From: Penicillium oxalicum
Lineage: Eukaryota; Ascomycota; Eurotiomycetes; Eurotiales; Aspergillaceae
Reading direction: 5' to 3'
Length of the DNA: 64,000 nucleotides
Assembly: GCF_001723175.1 (NCBI RefSeq)
Contig: NC_064651.1
Coordinates: 3,224,001-3,288,000, forward strand
Every line of letters starts with the position of its first letter. The first letter of the stretch is position 1. The position numbers were made by a program, and so were the translations under genes. Below are positions 23,478 to 34,709 of the stretch, piece by piece. Under the pieces are notes generated by a model. That model saw only the letters and a program-made list of their open reading frames with translations, was not told the origin of the DNA and made no database searches.

Positions 23478-24181
23478 ATGGCGGGGGATCAGAGCTTAAA
23501 AAACACCCATATGGCCATCGTCCTGGGAATTGGCCTGGGAGTGGTGGTGCTGATCATTGCAAGTCTACTGTAAGTCACCGGTCAGCTCCCCCCCTTCAAG
23601 ACGCCGCCTCTCTGCTTGGGCCGCGACGACCTGCTTCCATCTTTGCCTTCTTTCCATGGTCCCCGACGGATACAGACCCTCTATTCTATGGGCCATCGAG
23701 TGTGATACTCAACCCGCGATTTAGTTTAACCGTCTTCATCAACCGACGAGATCGTCGGACCTTCCTGCAGTCCTCAAAGAACGCAGACGAGCGACTTCGG
23801 AGTCTAGATGCGGTCTCGCCCACTCGAACCCTGGAGGAATGGTGGACGATCACAAAGGGGAGCCTCGGTCTCTCCGAAGCAGTGGATGGTCATTTCGTTT
23901 GGTGAGACATTATGGTTCCGGTGTGAATGTTGAGGTGGACGAAAAAAAAAGGAAGAGAACGAGGCAGAGAGACTCAAGGCTAATCAATACGAAACAGTGC
24001 CGTCTGTCTCGATGAAGTAAGTCGCACGGAACAAATTCGCGAACTGCAATGCCGGCACGTCTTTCACCGAGAGTGTCTGGAAACCTGGTATCTGGGAGAC
24101 CATTTCAATTGCCCGCTGTGTCATCATGAGTATTATGTGCCCAAAAACACTCGACGACTGGATTATGTGTGGATGGTATGA
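23478..24181 (+). CDS. Small membrane-anchored RING-H2 finger protein
   Basis: Predicted E3 ubiquitin ligase of 150 residues, easily missed because its three exons are short: 23478-23569, 23725-23901 and 23998-24181. Donors GTAAGT and GTGAGA, acceptors TTTAG and ACAG; phases 2 and 2 match exactly. Residues 13-33 form one hydrophobic helix (AIVLGIGLGVVVLIIASLLL) after a short polar N-terminus. The second junction creates the first zinc ligand: TG|T gives Cys in CAVCLDE. The RING-H2 set is CAVC...LQCRHVFHREC...CPLC, C-X2-C, C-X-H-X2-H-X2-C, C-X2-C. The C-terminus is YVWMV. Single-helix RING-H2 proteins of this size act at endomembranes with E2 enzymes; the substrate is unknown. It converges on the Zn2Cys6 gene with a 258-bp gap. 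Confidence 0.85.
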
Positions 24182-24439
24182 TGTGAGAAAGGACATAAAC
24201 ATCGCCTGCACAAAACCCGGGGACTCGGTGAACGGAAAACTGTTGAGATCCAGCTGCTTTTTTTTTGGCCTGTTGGTAATCGAATTTCGTGCCTGTCATG
24301 ACTGTTCCATGATCCTCCCCCAGAGATACTGTCGACGAATGCATGAATTAATGATTTCATGAACCAAGGGAATCCCGACAGAGATAAAGTCATCATCATA
24401 TCACCCGCGGGTCATCTGTCCGACTGATCATCGAGAGGC

Positions 24440-26931
24440 TCAAGGGAAGTATTCCGAGTTGAAATCCCAGCTGTTGTAATTGGACCAGTTCAAGAAGCTG
24501 GACAGCTCCGTGGTCACGTCGTGCATGGCTTCCGCGTGAACAGGCTGCGGGTCAAGAACTTGGTCCAAGATGCGCGAGAGATTCTTCTCGGCCTCTTTGC
24601 AAGTGCGGTAGTTGCCATGGCCCGGGCGCGCCACCCAGGAAAGCATCGAGACAAAGACACTCAGATTTCGAATCAGCTCGGCTCGAGGCAGCACAACGCT
24701 GTGTGGACCGGGTTGGTGAGATTGGTGTAAAAGTTCTAGCAGAAGTACACCGGAGCTAGGAACTCCATATGTCAGGGCCTGAGGACGTCCACAAATTAGC
24801 TATTGAGTCGCATGGGGTTTCAAGAAAGAGAAAAACATAAAAATAAATATGCGAGCTTGGGGGGAGGGGGTGCAGGGGATGAAGGGTTCCTACAATCCAC
24901 GAATAGTGCCGGTCGAGGTCCACCATCGCACTGCGTCTCGTCGTCATGCTGTTCACCATGCTCAAGACCTGACGCGAAATATCACACAGGGCCTCTTGGC
25001 CGGTATTAGTGTGTTTGATCAGAGCGCGCTGAATGAGAAAGCACGTGTATAGATAGTTGAGGTAAAGATAGAGAATGGTCAGCCACCCATTATGGTCAAC
25101 GCTATCTGCTGAGTTTCGGTCATAGCGGAGATGATCAGGGGTCGATTCCCACACGGCGCGCACACCTTCGAGGATATCGCTGCTCAGGCCGGGGTGTGAG
25201 TGAATGGCCAATGAAAGTAGGGCGGATGAGAAAAAAGGAAAAGGGGGGGGGGGGGCCAGGATGAGCTACTTACTTGCACTTTCGAACCAGATCTTGTCCC
25301 TGGCGACAGCCCAATGCAATTTCCAAAGTCTGGTCCCGATAGACCGATAGCTGAAAGCGAATGCGTCCCATCGACATTCGGTTTCGTGTCGCGCTTGTAC
25401 TCCAGCCGGCGCTGTCAAGTTCCGAAATTGCTTGGTTGAGCTTCTCGCCACCAGCAACCAGGTCTTCATCACTGAGGTCCAGTGGAGGAGTCAATGTGCA
25501 ATAACGATAATTCAGCAGAGGCGGGCGGCCGAGAAACGTGGCGAGGGTTTTGTCCATGTAGAAGGCGGATGTGAAGCAGCACCGCCGCCATTGCTTGAGG
25601 AAGAATGGATAGTCGTCTGAGTTCTCGGTATCGACGTGCAAGCCCGCAGCATAGATGGTAGCAGTGAGGTCGCCCAGTCGACGCCATGCTTGGTAACCTG
25701 AGAAAGAAAGGGTCAGTATGACTGGAGAAGAGAACGAAGACTGCGAGCAATCCCGTGCAATGTCAACAGGAAAAAAAAAACGTACTGGAATCTCCATACA
25801 GCTGCGTTCGCAGCATCACATCGTTGTATTGCAGACAAGCTAGTATCTCGTTTGCCATGGATGCCTGGTCACAGAAATTCAGACAAATCGTGCTCGCCAG
25901 CGTCAACTGTTCCAACAGCCGTTCCTTGGCCCCGAGATCACCTCCCTCCGCGACCAGAGGATCATTGTCCGGCGTGACCACCACCTGCTGCCCGCACAAA
26001 CTGAAGATATTCCCTAGAGCTTCCCAGCGGAAATTGCGCCCCGTGAAAGAAGCACAATATTCCTCCGCGGTAATTGTCGAATGGGTCGTTAACGCCCGGG
26101 AAGAATTCTGACAAATCTGAGTGGCCAGATTCTGCAATTGCGGAATCAAGTCATTCGAATTGAACCCGCTGAATATCTCGTCGATCGAGTCCAGCATGGC
26201 ATCCACGACCATCTTCGGCACGACCACGTTGCAGGATCGATTGTAGAATATCTCGATCAGACGGCGACGAAGCTTCAGGTTATGCAAGAAGAGCAGGACC
26301 TCGGCTCCGGACTGGACCCGATCCGGTTCGACCACCAGCACCGGAAGAGGTTCGGCGTTTTCGCCTTGTTCAAATGCAATTTCATTGCGATGCTCGGCCA
26401 GCACTGCCGTGAAGCTCGTAGAGCCCATGTATCCCGGTAATGCCGACGGCATTTCCAAGGGAGCATACAACCGTCCACCCTGTAATGACCCAGAGCCAGG
26501 ACTCGATGCACTAGCCAGAAAAGTCAGATCTAACCCTGCAAAATCGGAAACTCGACATAAATCGCTACGATGGTCATGACCCCTGTATTCGGATCATGGG
26601 TTCTGGGGGCTACTGTAGTAGCAGGACTTGGTACTAGGTACTGGTAGTAGGTAGGTGCTTACTTGGATGTTGGCTGACTCGTCAGTCTTTTCGCAGGCAC
26701 AAGACTAGGCCTTGAAGTGGTGATGTTATTATCCGATGCTCTTCGACGAGTCATCGGTGCAGGATGATAGAAACATCGGTCGTCGATCCTCTTTGCGATA
26801 CAGCGACGGCATACGGGCCGCTCATGGTCGCAGCGCTGCTTCGCTCGCCGACACGGTTCGCAGGACTGCAGCGTCCCATTTCGACGAGTAGTGGGCGATC
26901 GTGACCGACGGTCATCGACGCGACTCATCAT
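24440..26931 (-). CDS. Zn2Cys6 fungal transcription factor
   Basis: Predicted 680-residue regulator. Exons: 26931-26663, 26510-25786, 25697-25274, 25179-24894 and 24778-24440; every junction keeps phase. The binuclear zinc cluster uses Cys 24, 27, 34, 41, 44 and 53 (CEPCRRAKQRC, CRRC). A fungal-specific regulatory domain follows: GYQAWRRLGDLTATIYAAGLH and WRRCCFTSAFYMDKTLATFLGRPP are characteristic, and the exon 4/5 join makes SWIALTYGVPSSGVLLLELL. Intron 3 (25273-25180) contains a G13 run (25243-25255) and its acceptor was chosen by phase. The C-terminal LNWSNYNSWDFNSEYFP may be an activation region. The target genes are unknown; flanking genes suggest no pathway. Confidence 0.88.
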
Positions 26932-28116
26932 GCCACACCCGTGAGGAAGTTTTCCTGTGCTTTATTCGCACGGGTAAAGTTTAGGCACCTCTCCGGGGAT
27001 GGAGATGATTACCGTGTTGGTGGCTTGCGCCGAGGCAAAACGGCACCCACCGTGCTAGCGACGAGAGTGAACTAAGCATTGAAGGCCTGATCGTTCAGGC
27101 TTATAATTGGTCTGATGTCGCGGAAATGGAAGGACGAGTCTTGGTTGTTTTTGCAATTGGTTTCAGACCCCAGAAGTGATACCTTAGCAATCTATGATTT
27201 TATTAATGTAGACAAGAATTCGCACGTCTTTGTCCATCGTTATTGACCGCCACTTGTGCGTTTCAGATCCTTCAATGCCGCCCCGCCGCGCAACTTTTGC
27301 CTGAGGCCGGGCCTAAATGTCCATCTGCTTCGAGGGAGTTTGGAGCCGCATCGAGGCACTCGCATTTGGGAATTCTTTTGAAATCTTTCAATCAAATCAC
27401 TTGCCTCTTCTCCAAGAAATGAGAATTATCAACTTGATACTGTTTCTCATACCTCTTTCAGATTACCCCGTCGTGTTGTGTTGCGTGACTTTGGAACTTG
27501 AATGATAGTCCCCTCCCCAGGAACACAAGCGAAGACTCAGACTACAGTCAATTCTATCCTCCAGGGATTTGATCTTCAAATAGAACAGATTGTACTTCAG
27601 CCAATACCTAGAGCCTGAGCACCCGCTAGGTAGACAAAGGCAGCAACTGGGTGCGCACTCTACAGCTACTATTTCCGGTACTCGTGTCTCAAGCTCATTT
27701 CATCGCGGCTTTGATGACAATGCAGTAGAAGCCAGCAGGTCTCTAGGCTAATTTTAGTTCCATTGCAACAATGGTGACAATAGCCACAATGGCCATTTTT
27801 CAAGCTGCCAATTTTGTAGCCTTTCATTGTCCTACCTTTGTCAAAAGGGTATAGATTTTGATACGAGCAGTGGGGAACTCTGGGTATAAAGCCTTTGCGG
27901 TCGACGTCCAACTATTTCCTCCATCAACGCCATATTCAGTCAAGTCCCATTCGCGGTCGGTCAAGCGCCGAAGAGAGCATTGTTCAGCCGGGTTATCCCA
28001 ACCTTACCCGAAGCCCGATTTAACACCAGCACTACAGCGCCTTAAGTTCTTACTAGTTCTCTGTTATACAACTCAAGTCGAAGCTCATCCGAGAGGCTCA
28101 GAGGCTCATTAGGGTC
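26932..28116. other. Intergenic interval
   Basis: Divergent promoter region between the Zn2Cys6 gene and the unknown gene at 28117. Relatively AT-rich around 27100-27500. No credible ORF. Confidence 0.5.
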
Positions 28117-29117
28117 ATGACTCCCCAGGACGCTTCATGTGAGCAAACCGGTAAGCATGCAACTCACTGTGTCCCAGGGCCGCCTTCTAGATCTCTTCGA
28201 AGGATCTCCGCTCCCAAATTTTTCATTGCGGATCTTGACTCTTCAAGTTCGTCGAATTCCACCTCTCCGGATGCCTCGTGGACCGAGGATGAAAGCAAGA
28301 CACTGATTATTGACACCCCAGCTAATGCACGCAAGGTTTCCAGCGTCTTCAGCGAAATGGATCAGTCATATACTGGGCTCGCAGATGGAGAAGCAAATGA
28401 AGAAAATGCTGGAAAAGGTAAATGTTCTTCCTTCGCGTACGCTGACATGATACAGAATTATCAATCGGAACAAAACACGGGGATACGCTTGCTAGTTTGG
28501 ATCTGCGACCCAGCCGCAGAGTGTCCAATCCAAGCCACCTCATTGTCGTGGTCTCATCTCCAAGAGGATCAATGGGATATCAGTCAGCAACTGGAAGGGC
28601 TTCCGACGGTCTATTTGGGCTCGAATTTTCTGCCAGACGACTTACCAGGCATCCATACATCATCTGCCACAGCGCACTCGTATAGATGGACCGCCATCTT
28701 CAAGTACCCTCCCACTCAACCGTTCAACTCATGCCGATGGATCGGTCGCACGGCAGAGGGTGTGATCTTTCTCGAGGAAATCAGTCGTCCCGAAAGGCAC
28801 GGATACCCGTTCATGTCCGAAATTACCAAAGCAATCTATCAGAGGGACTTTGACCTCGACGGGCTCAGGTATGTTTTAATTTCTCACGTGGCTAATTCCA
28901 TCACGCGAGGCTTTCTTATAGATCTTTTACCATGCTCGAATACTCAACACCCGCAAGTATGGGAGACCGACACTCCAGAGTTCCAGATCTTGATTGGAAC
29001 ACCGTTAGGCAAGGTCGTAGCGCATCTGATTTTGAACGCCTTTCCCCGTGGGACTCGGCGGATAGCTCGAATGTTAGTGTGGTTCGATTCCAATACCTGG
29101 CCGCATTTGAGATTTGA
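28117..29117 (+). CDS. Hypothetical fungal protein
   Basis: Unrecognised protein of 315 residues. Exon 1 is 28117-28868, exon 2 is 28922-29117; the intron has GTATGT and TATAG ends and is 53 nt. Without splicing the ORF runs to 29133 in another frame and ends in unlike sequence, so splicing is favoured: it gives DLDGLRSFTMLEYSTPASMGDR. Residues 1-110 are polar and disordered. The folded part, about 120-260, holds RLLVWICDP, SYRWTAIFKYPP, CRWIGRTAEGVIFLEEISRP and FMSEITKAIYQRDFDLDGLR, giving alternating strand and helix character. No signal peptide or TM. Function unknown; possibly lineage-restricted. It ends 280 bp from tRNA-Leu. Confidence 0.6.
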
Positions 29118-29399
29118 TATTGAGAGATGTTGACAAACGGGCCGATACAGGTGGTCACCCTGGTTCCACGGCACTTGTTTGTTATTGTTGGGATGCAGCA
29201 ACATGATTCAACGACTGAGTCGATCGAGCATGCTGTGCCCTTGCGCCTGAGTCTAAATTTAGTCTTGTCAATGAGATTGGATAAGAATACGTTGCCCTTT
29301 TTTGCTTGGGTTTTCAAAAAGGTAAAAGGCAATCCCGTGGCCTTGAATGCACCTCGGGAGGCCCCGTGAGGGCCACTGGAGGGCAAAAAGAAAGTTGAG

Positions 29400-29501
29400 T
29401 GATAAGAGTGAGATTCGAACTCACGCCCCGTAAACGAGATCAGGAATTTATGCTAAGGTGGACCTTAACCTGACGCCTTAGACCAACTCGGCCATCTTAC
29501 C
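29400..29501 (-). tRNA. tRNA-Leu (anticodon AAG) with intron
   Basis: The 102-nt gene reads from 29501 to 29400. Acceptor GGTAAGA (29501-29495) pairs with TCTTATC (29407-29401), discriminator A. Anticodon stem TCAGG/CCTGA; the loop begins TTAAGG, giving anticodon AAG, and an intron of about 18 nt follows position 37 as usual. The long variable arm and T arm GTGAG-TTCGAAT-CTCAC fit a leucine tRNA. Confidence 0.92.
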
Positions 29502-29942
29502 AACTTCGTTGAATGAAGTATGAATATTTTGAAATATAATCTTAAATTTGACGTCGGCACATGCCAGACCTGTCTTTACTTGGCCAGTCAGCCCATCCTT
29601 TTCTGGAAAGTCCAGGCTCGTAAGGTCTGCGAATGTGCTCCTATTCTCAAAATTTGTCATCCATAATTTGTTCGGTATCGAGTATAATGCAAAGCCACAA
29701 TTCAATTTACAGCGTCACTACCAACTGTATTACTTTGGTGAGGGTTGACGCCTCAAGAAATGCCGACCAGGGAGCCAGCTGCTGCCAGTCCAACCTGACA
29801 ACATAGCCCGTGTAATAAATATTCAGACGGCCGACCGCAAACAAACAAATTCTATCAGTGAACAAAATAGCCGCCACAGTGGGATCAGCACCTCACGTCT
29901 AATTTCCAGAAGAAATCCATTTGATTAATTTCTACCAATTAT
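29502..29942. other. Interval between tRNA-Leu and the alpha/beta hydrolase
   Basis: AT-rich flank of the tRNA and 3' flank of the hydrolase gene. Nothing else is supported. Confidence 0.5.
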
Positions 29943-31010
29943 CTAATCAAGCCATGAAAGGAGCACCTTGTAGAATGCCTCTGGATCCTGAAGGAAAGGC
30001 GCATGACCCAGTTTAGGGAACATGTGAAAGGTGCAGTTGGGGATCATGGCCGCTGCCGCAGGCCCAAGAACATCATAATGACCCAGCTTGGCAGCAACCT
30101 CGGGGGTGGCCGAAAGCTTTCCGAGAGCAGTCACATCGGCCTCTCCCACCATGAGGTAGGTTCGGGTCTTGAGGAGAGGCAGTTGGTAGATAATCGGCTG
30201 GCTCAGTAAGGCGTCCGTGACGAGACCCATCACGTACGCATAGGCCGGACCAAAGTCACCCGCATAGATATTGGCCAACATGCGCACCCATTTGTCGTAC
30301 TGGGGCTTCCACTCGGCGCCGTGGAAGTAACTGGCATGCTCGTAGGCCTTGAGAGTCGTAAAGTTCTGAGTGACCTGGCCCTGGTAGGTCGCGTCAACGG
30401 GCACGTAGGGCACGCCCTTGGCGACCCAATCCTCCAGACCCAACGGGTCGACCAGGAAGAGCTGATTGACATCGTCTGGATACATGAGTCCGTAGCGGGC
30501 GGCGATCATACCGCCCATCGAGTGACCCATGACACTGACTTTCTTGATACCGAGCGCAGTGAGCAGGCTTTTGATGTTTTCCGCCTGCTGGTGCACATTG
30601 TATGAGTAGCCCTGAGGCTTGCTCGATTTGCAGAAACCAATGTCATCGGGGAGGATCACTCGATATCCCGCGGCTGACAATTGACGCGCAGTGTCGGACC
30701 AAGTGACACCGCAGAAGTTACCTCCGTGAAGCAGCACTGCAACCTTGTCCTTGTCGTCTTCACATTGGGCGGGAACGTCCATGAAGGCCATGGTCAGTTT
30801 TTGGCGTTGGTTGTAAAAGTTGTAAAGCTTGACCGGCCATGGATAGTGAAAGTCGGAGCCGTACAGGTTGGCGGGCACATGGCCCTCATAGATGGTGCCA
30901 ATGGGGTCGGGACTCGATTGAGCGCAGACGATTGAGGCGCATGACAAGAGGACCGAAACGGCCTTGAGACTGGCTGAAAACCTCATGACTGTGAGGCGAT
31001 GACTGAGCAA
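29943..31010 (-). CDS. Secreted alpha/beta hydrolase
   Basis: Single-exon protein of 355 residues from 31010, or 347 from the second ATG at 30986 (MRFSASLKAV), which is better placed before the hydrophobic h-region LKAVSVLLSCASIVCA and is the likelier start of a signal peptide. The alpha/beta-hydrolase fold is clear: oxyanion-loop HGGN near residue 95, strand YRVILPDDIGFCKSS, nucleophile elbow GHSMGG with Ser164, and C-terminal His in KLGHAPFLQDPEAFY. The class resembles haloperoxidase/epoxide-hydrolase-like and ester-cleaving enzymes of soil fungi. Two possible N-glycosylation sites are visible (NFTT, NCTF). The substrate cannot be named. Confidence 0.88.
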   Translation of the reverse strand: MLSHRLTVMRFSASLKAVSVLLSCASIVCAQSSPDPIGTIYEGHVPANLYGSDFHYPWPVKLYNFYNQRQKLTMAFMDVPAQCEDDKDKVAVLLHGGNFCGVTWSDTARQLSAAGYRVILPDDIGFCKSSKPQGYSYNVHQQAENIKSLLTALGIKKVSVMGHSMGGMIAARYGLMYPDDVNQLFLVDPLGLEDWVAKGVPYVPVDATYQGQVTQNFTTLKAYEHASYFHGAEWKPQYDKWVRMLANIYAGDFGPAYAYVMGLVTDALLSQPIIYQLPLLKTRTYLMVGEADVTALGKLSATPEVAAKLGHYDVLGPAAAAMIPNCTFHMFPKLGHAPFLQDPEAFYKVLLSWLD

Positions 31011-33286
31011 ATGCGTTGCTCTGTGAGAGGCGAAAGGGCAGACGAACTGTGCACGGTTTATCCCCTTCCCTCCTCCCCCCCCTACTCTGGACGATGCCTA
31101 TGTATATGTACTGAACTCTCGCCGAGGCCGCTAGTCATCGATCCACTATCAGGCCAGCCACAACAATAAATTAGATCGAGCATTAGCTTGCCTGCAGCTC
31201 ATGGAGATTACTGGACTTGGGGTCTTGGACCGAGCGCACTGATGGGGTTGAGAACTAGACTGAATCATCAGTGGCCAGCCAATGTGGAATCAATCCATTT
31301 CTATGACAAAGCTACTGAACATGGAACAGGAACAAAACTAAATGCCGTGAACAGCGCCTGTTTATTAAGCGCGCAACAAAACTTCTCTTTTTCCTCTTTC
31401 GTGCGTGGAGCGTCCATTTCTTTTTTTGGGGGGTGACTATCTACGCATCCTCACGTCTTTTGACAGAGTGTCTGGTCGGCCAGACACGGCTCTTCTTTGC
31501 ATGCCAGTCACTCGACGGAGATGATTACCGAATTCGAGTTGAACCCTTCGCAAGCACCCTGGTCCCGTCATTTGCCGCAAAATCGAACGGAATGAATAAA
31601 ATCATGGAATCAAAAGCATTGTCGACGGGGGCACCCTTGTCGCGCCGGCACGGACTGTCAGGGATCTGTGATAACATTGGGACTCTTTCAGTTAGCGTGG
31701 CCCCCAAAATGAGGGGCCCGCAATCGGGGACAGGTCAAGATCCAGGTCAGGCTCTCACTAGTCGTTGCAACTTCGCTAAAAGCGCACGGGCAAGTGGTCC
31801 CTCTGACGACGAATCGGACGAGTGTTTACTCGATCCACATGGCACCCCGGCTGTCTGGCTACATGAGTCTAATGCACCAGGTGCAAAGCCATAACCATTG
31901 TCATCTCCGCGTCGGGAAGAACCATCCGCACGTTCCGGGTTGTGGGACGAGATGAGGTCAAGGAGTCTGCAGTCTTCGTGCACTATTATAGCAGCACTGT
32001 CTTGCTCGTCACTCTGCACATGACTCTGGTGGCTCAGATTATATGAAATCGCTCTCCCGTGGGAGTGGATATAGAAGTCAAGCAATGGCTATGAGTCTAT
32101 TGCCAAACCATGGACACTAAGACAGAGTGAGACAGTCAAAAAGCAAAAACATTGACAATTATCGGACAAGCCTGTCGTCTGCACAAAGCCTCCAGTCCAT
32201 GGCCAAGACTATACGTTTGAGAACCTTGTGCATGGGTTAGAGGTCGGGTCGGGATTTCAATTGCCTTGCAGAGAAGAATATGAACGTCTAGACTCCGGAC
32301 TCTAGGTCTGAAGTGTTCCCGATCACGATCTATCCGGGACAAGTCTGGACGTCCTCCTTTTATTGTATCGTGAGAGCGCGGGTGGGTGTGCGGGGGCAGA
32401 AGGCAGCAGTGTAGCGAGATCTGAGGAGATTCCCCAAGGTCCCCCCCTCATGGCACGATTTGTCCTCGATCTCACTGTGAGAACCACTTATGATTTATTG
32501 CTGCACTACTGACTCAATGTATTGCTGTTCGCTGCCAAGGTGAGTACTGTAGTTGAGTGTAATAGGTAAGAGATCTACTCAATGGAGATGATGTTTGCCG
32601 CTCTTGTCGAAAGCAAAGACTAATATCGTGCAGTGCACACAGTAAATCTCATTCGAATGCTACAATGGTCTTCTCCTTTGGAGATGAAGCCATTGAGATA
32701 TCAAATATGTTGCCAGTTTGCGGGCCAAAAGACTTGTCGACCCGGAGAAACAGATTCAGCGGCCGCGATGGAAAAGGGCGTCGGGTCGGCACGTACACAC
32801 GTCAGGAGGGAGCCAAGGATAGGAGAAGGAGCATCCTTTCAATTGTCTAGGTGTATTCCTGGCCGCGCTCCTTGTACTAGCGTGTACAGGTGGCTTACAG
32901 AGGCAAGATTGATACACTAATACAGACGCCCTGGAGAGTCTCGGGGTGCTGCGGAGGCTAGGCGTCTTGAAAAGTTCCGAAAGGCCACTGGAGGCTTGCG
33001 TCTGGGGGGAGAATCTAGTACACCAGTGGGGGCGCTAAGAAATTCGCATGGGTCCTCTTAGAACAGGCCGTTTCTCTGAAAAGTGGGCCAAACGCCAAGT
33101 GCTTGTAATTTGCATCGTTGCTATCGGCACGGGTTCTTACTGAGGCATGGCGTGCAGACGAGCTAGTCTGGAGGACAGAATCAGCAATAAGAATAAGTCT
33201 GACATGGCTCACATCCCCCCAGCCGTGAATTATGGTCAGAATCTTTTATCAATGTATTCTCTCCACCCTCTGTGTACGACTTCATA
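31011..33286. other. Intergenic interval
   Basis: Divergent upstream region of the hydrolase and the seven-TM gene. A 61-residue ORF at 32665-32850 is Arg/Lys-rich and unconvincing. No tRNA or repeat seen. Confidence 0.5.
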
Positions 33287-34709
33287 ATGGTGGACAACAT
33301 CCCCGGCCCGAGCAGGGCCTCGGAGATCCAGGTGCCAACCATTGTTCTCTTGATTATTATGCCAGTCTTTGTCGGCGTTCGTGTATGGTCTCGAGTCAAG
33401 TCCAAAACAGGTCTGGGCTGGGATGATTGGACGATTTTGATGTCTGCGGTACGCCTGTGAAACTCTCATCTGATCCCAGGCTCCCAAGGCCTAACAGTCC
33501 ATCAAACAGGCATGCGCGGTCGTGGTGATGGCACTGATGCTAGCATCTTGCGCCTATGGCTTCGGTCAACATATGAAAAATATCGTCAGACCGAATAAAC
33601 TGATGACTCTGAAGGTACTTTGAATTCTTCCTCTGTTTATCCAGGCAAGATAGTTTGATCGAACCACCTCAAGATGCAACTGTAGAACCCTCTCAAACTC
33701 GTGTCGGCTAACATCGACAATACCAGCTTTTCTTCGTGAGCCAAGCTTTCTATAAGCTCACAATGAATCTTACGAAGATGTCGATTCTCTTGCTCTACCT
33801 GCGAATTTTCATTCAGCGATGGTTTCGCATCATTTGTCACATTCTCTTGGTGATCATTGCGTCCTATATGGTGGCGGCGCTTTTTGCATCCATCTTCCAA
33901 TGCACGCCGGTCGCGCGCGCCTGGGATAAGAGCATTGCAGGCAGTTGTATCAGTATCACAAATAACTGGTATGCCAATGCTGGGTTTTCTATCGCGACCG
34001 ATCTCATGATCCTGGCACTTCCCATGTATCCCATCTATCGCTCGAAGATGGCCTTGAAAAGAAAGATCGCCTTGATGATTGTCTTTGCTTTTGGCGCCTT
34101 GTGAGTACTTGCGAACCGAACTACTCATACTGGCTCCCAGAAATCATGGCAACTAATTCTGGGCATCCTCAGCGTGGCCTTCACCAGCATTATGCGGATG
34201 CAGACCCTCGATTTTTCTTCGACCAGCCCCGATACCACATGTGCGTGCTCATCTGATCCCCGGGACCACCCCCATCTTCCCTTTATCTTTCCGTCAAATA
34301 CGCTAATAATATCCAAGATGATCTGGCTTCTTCCATATGGACCATTGTCGAAGAGAATGTTGCAATTATCTGTGCCTGTCTGCCCATGATGTGGGCTCCT
34401 CTTGCCAAGATCTTTCCTTCAATCTTCTCCATCAGCAAGAGTACAGAGGATCACATTACCTTGTCTGCAAGGTCCTCTAGGCCCAGTGGAACATTGCAAT
34501 CTCGCATGCCTTGGCAGAGGCAGGATGGCTCCCCCGATGATAGAAGTAGCAATCATCTGGTCGCCTCGGATGTTTCCCAACATCGCATCTCAGTGGAGAG
34601 CATAGGACAAATCATGGCATCCGACGATAGTGCGGGCCTCGGTGTCCCTGACAAACACGGCATCCAAAAGGCCGTGCAGTATCAAGTGACCTTTTCAAAC
34701 AAAAATTGA
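33287..34709 (+). CDS. PTH11/rhodopsin-like seven-transmembrane protein
   Basis: Predicted plasma-membrane protein of 366 residues in the fungal rhodopsin/PTH11-like family, many of which act as candidate G-protein-coupled receptors. Exons: 33287-33448, 33510-33614, 33727-34100, 34173-34240 and 34318-34709, all in phase. Family marks are visible: VRVWSRVKSKTGLGWDDWTI after helix 1, YGFGQHMKNI, FFVSQAFYKLTMNLTKMSIL, LRIF, FQCTPVARAWD, GSCISITNNWY, DLMILALPMYPIY and ENVAIICACLPMMW. The cytosolic tail of about 100 residues is Ser-rich. No CFEM domain precedes helix 1. The N-terminal ATG follows an in-frame GTG codon but is the only ATG fitting helix 1. No ligand can be inferred. Confidence 0.88.

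Noticed and set aside
28416..28453. 38-nt intron-like sequence (GTAAAT..ACAG) in the gene at 28117
   Set aside because: It is too short for a fungal intron, and removing it shifts the frame into early stops while the unspliced frame stays coherent.
32665..32850. 61-residue Arg/Lys-rich ORF upstream of the seven-TM gene
   Set aside because: It is short, has no homology signal and no convincing splice partner.
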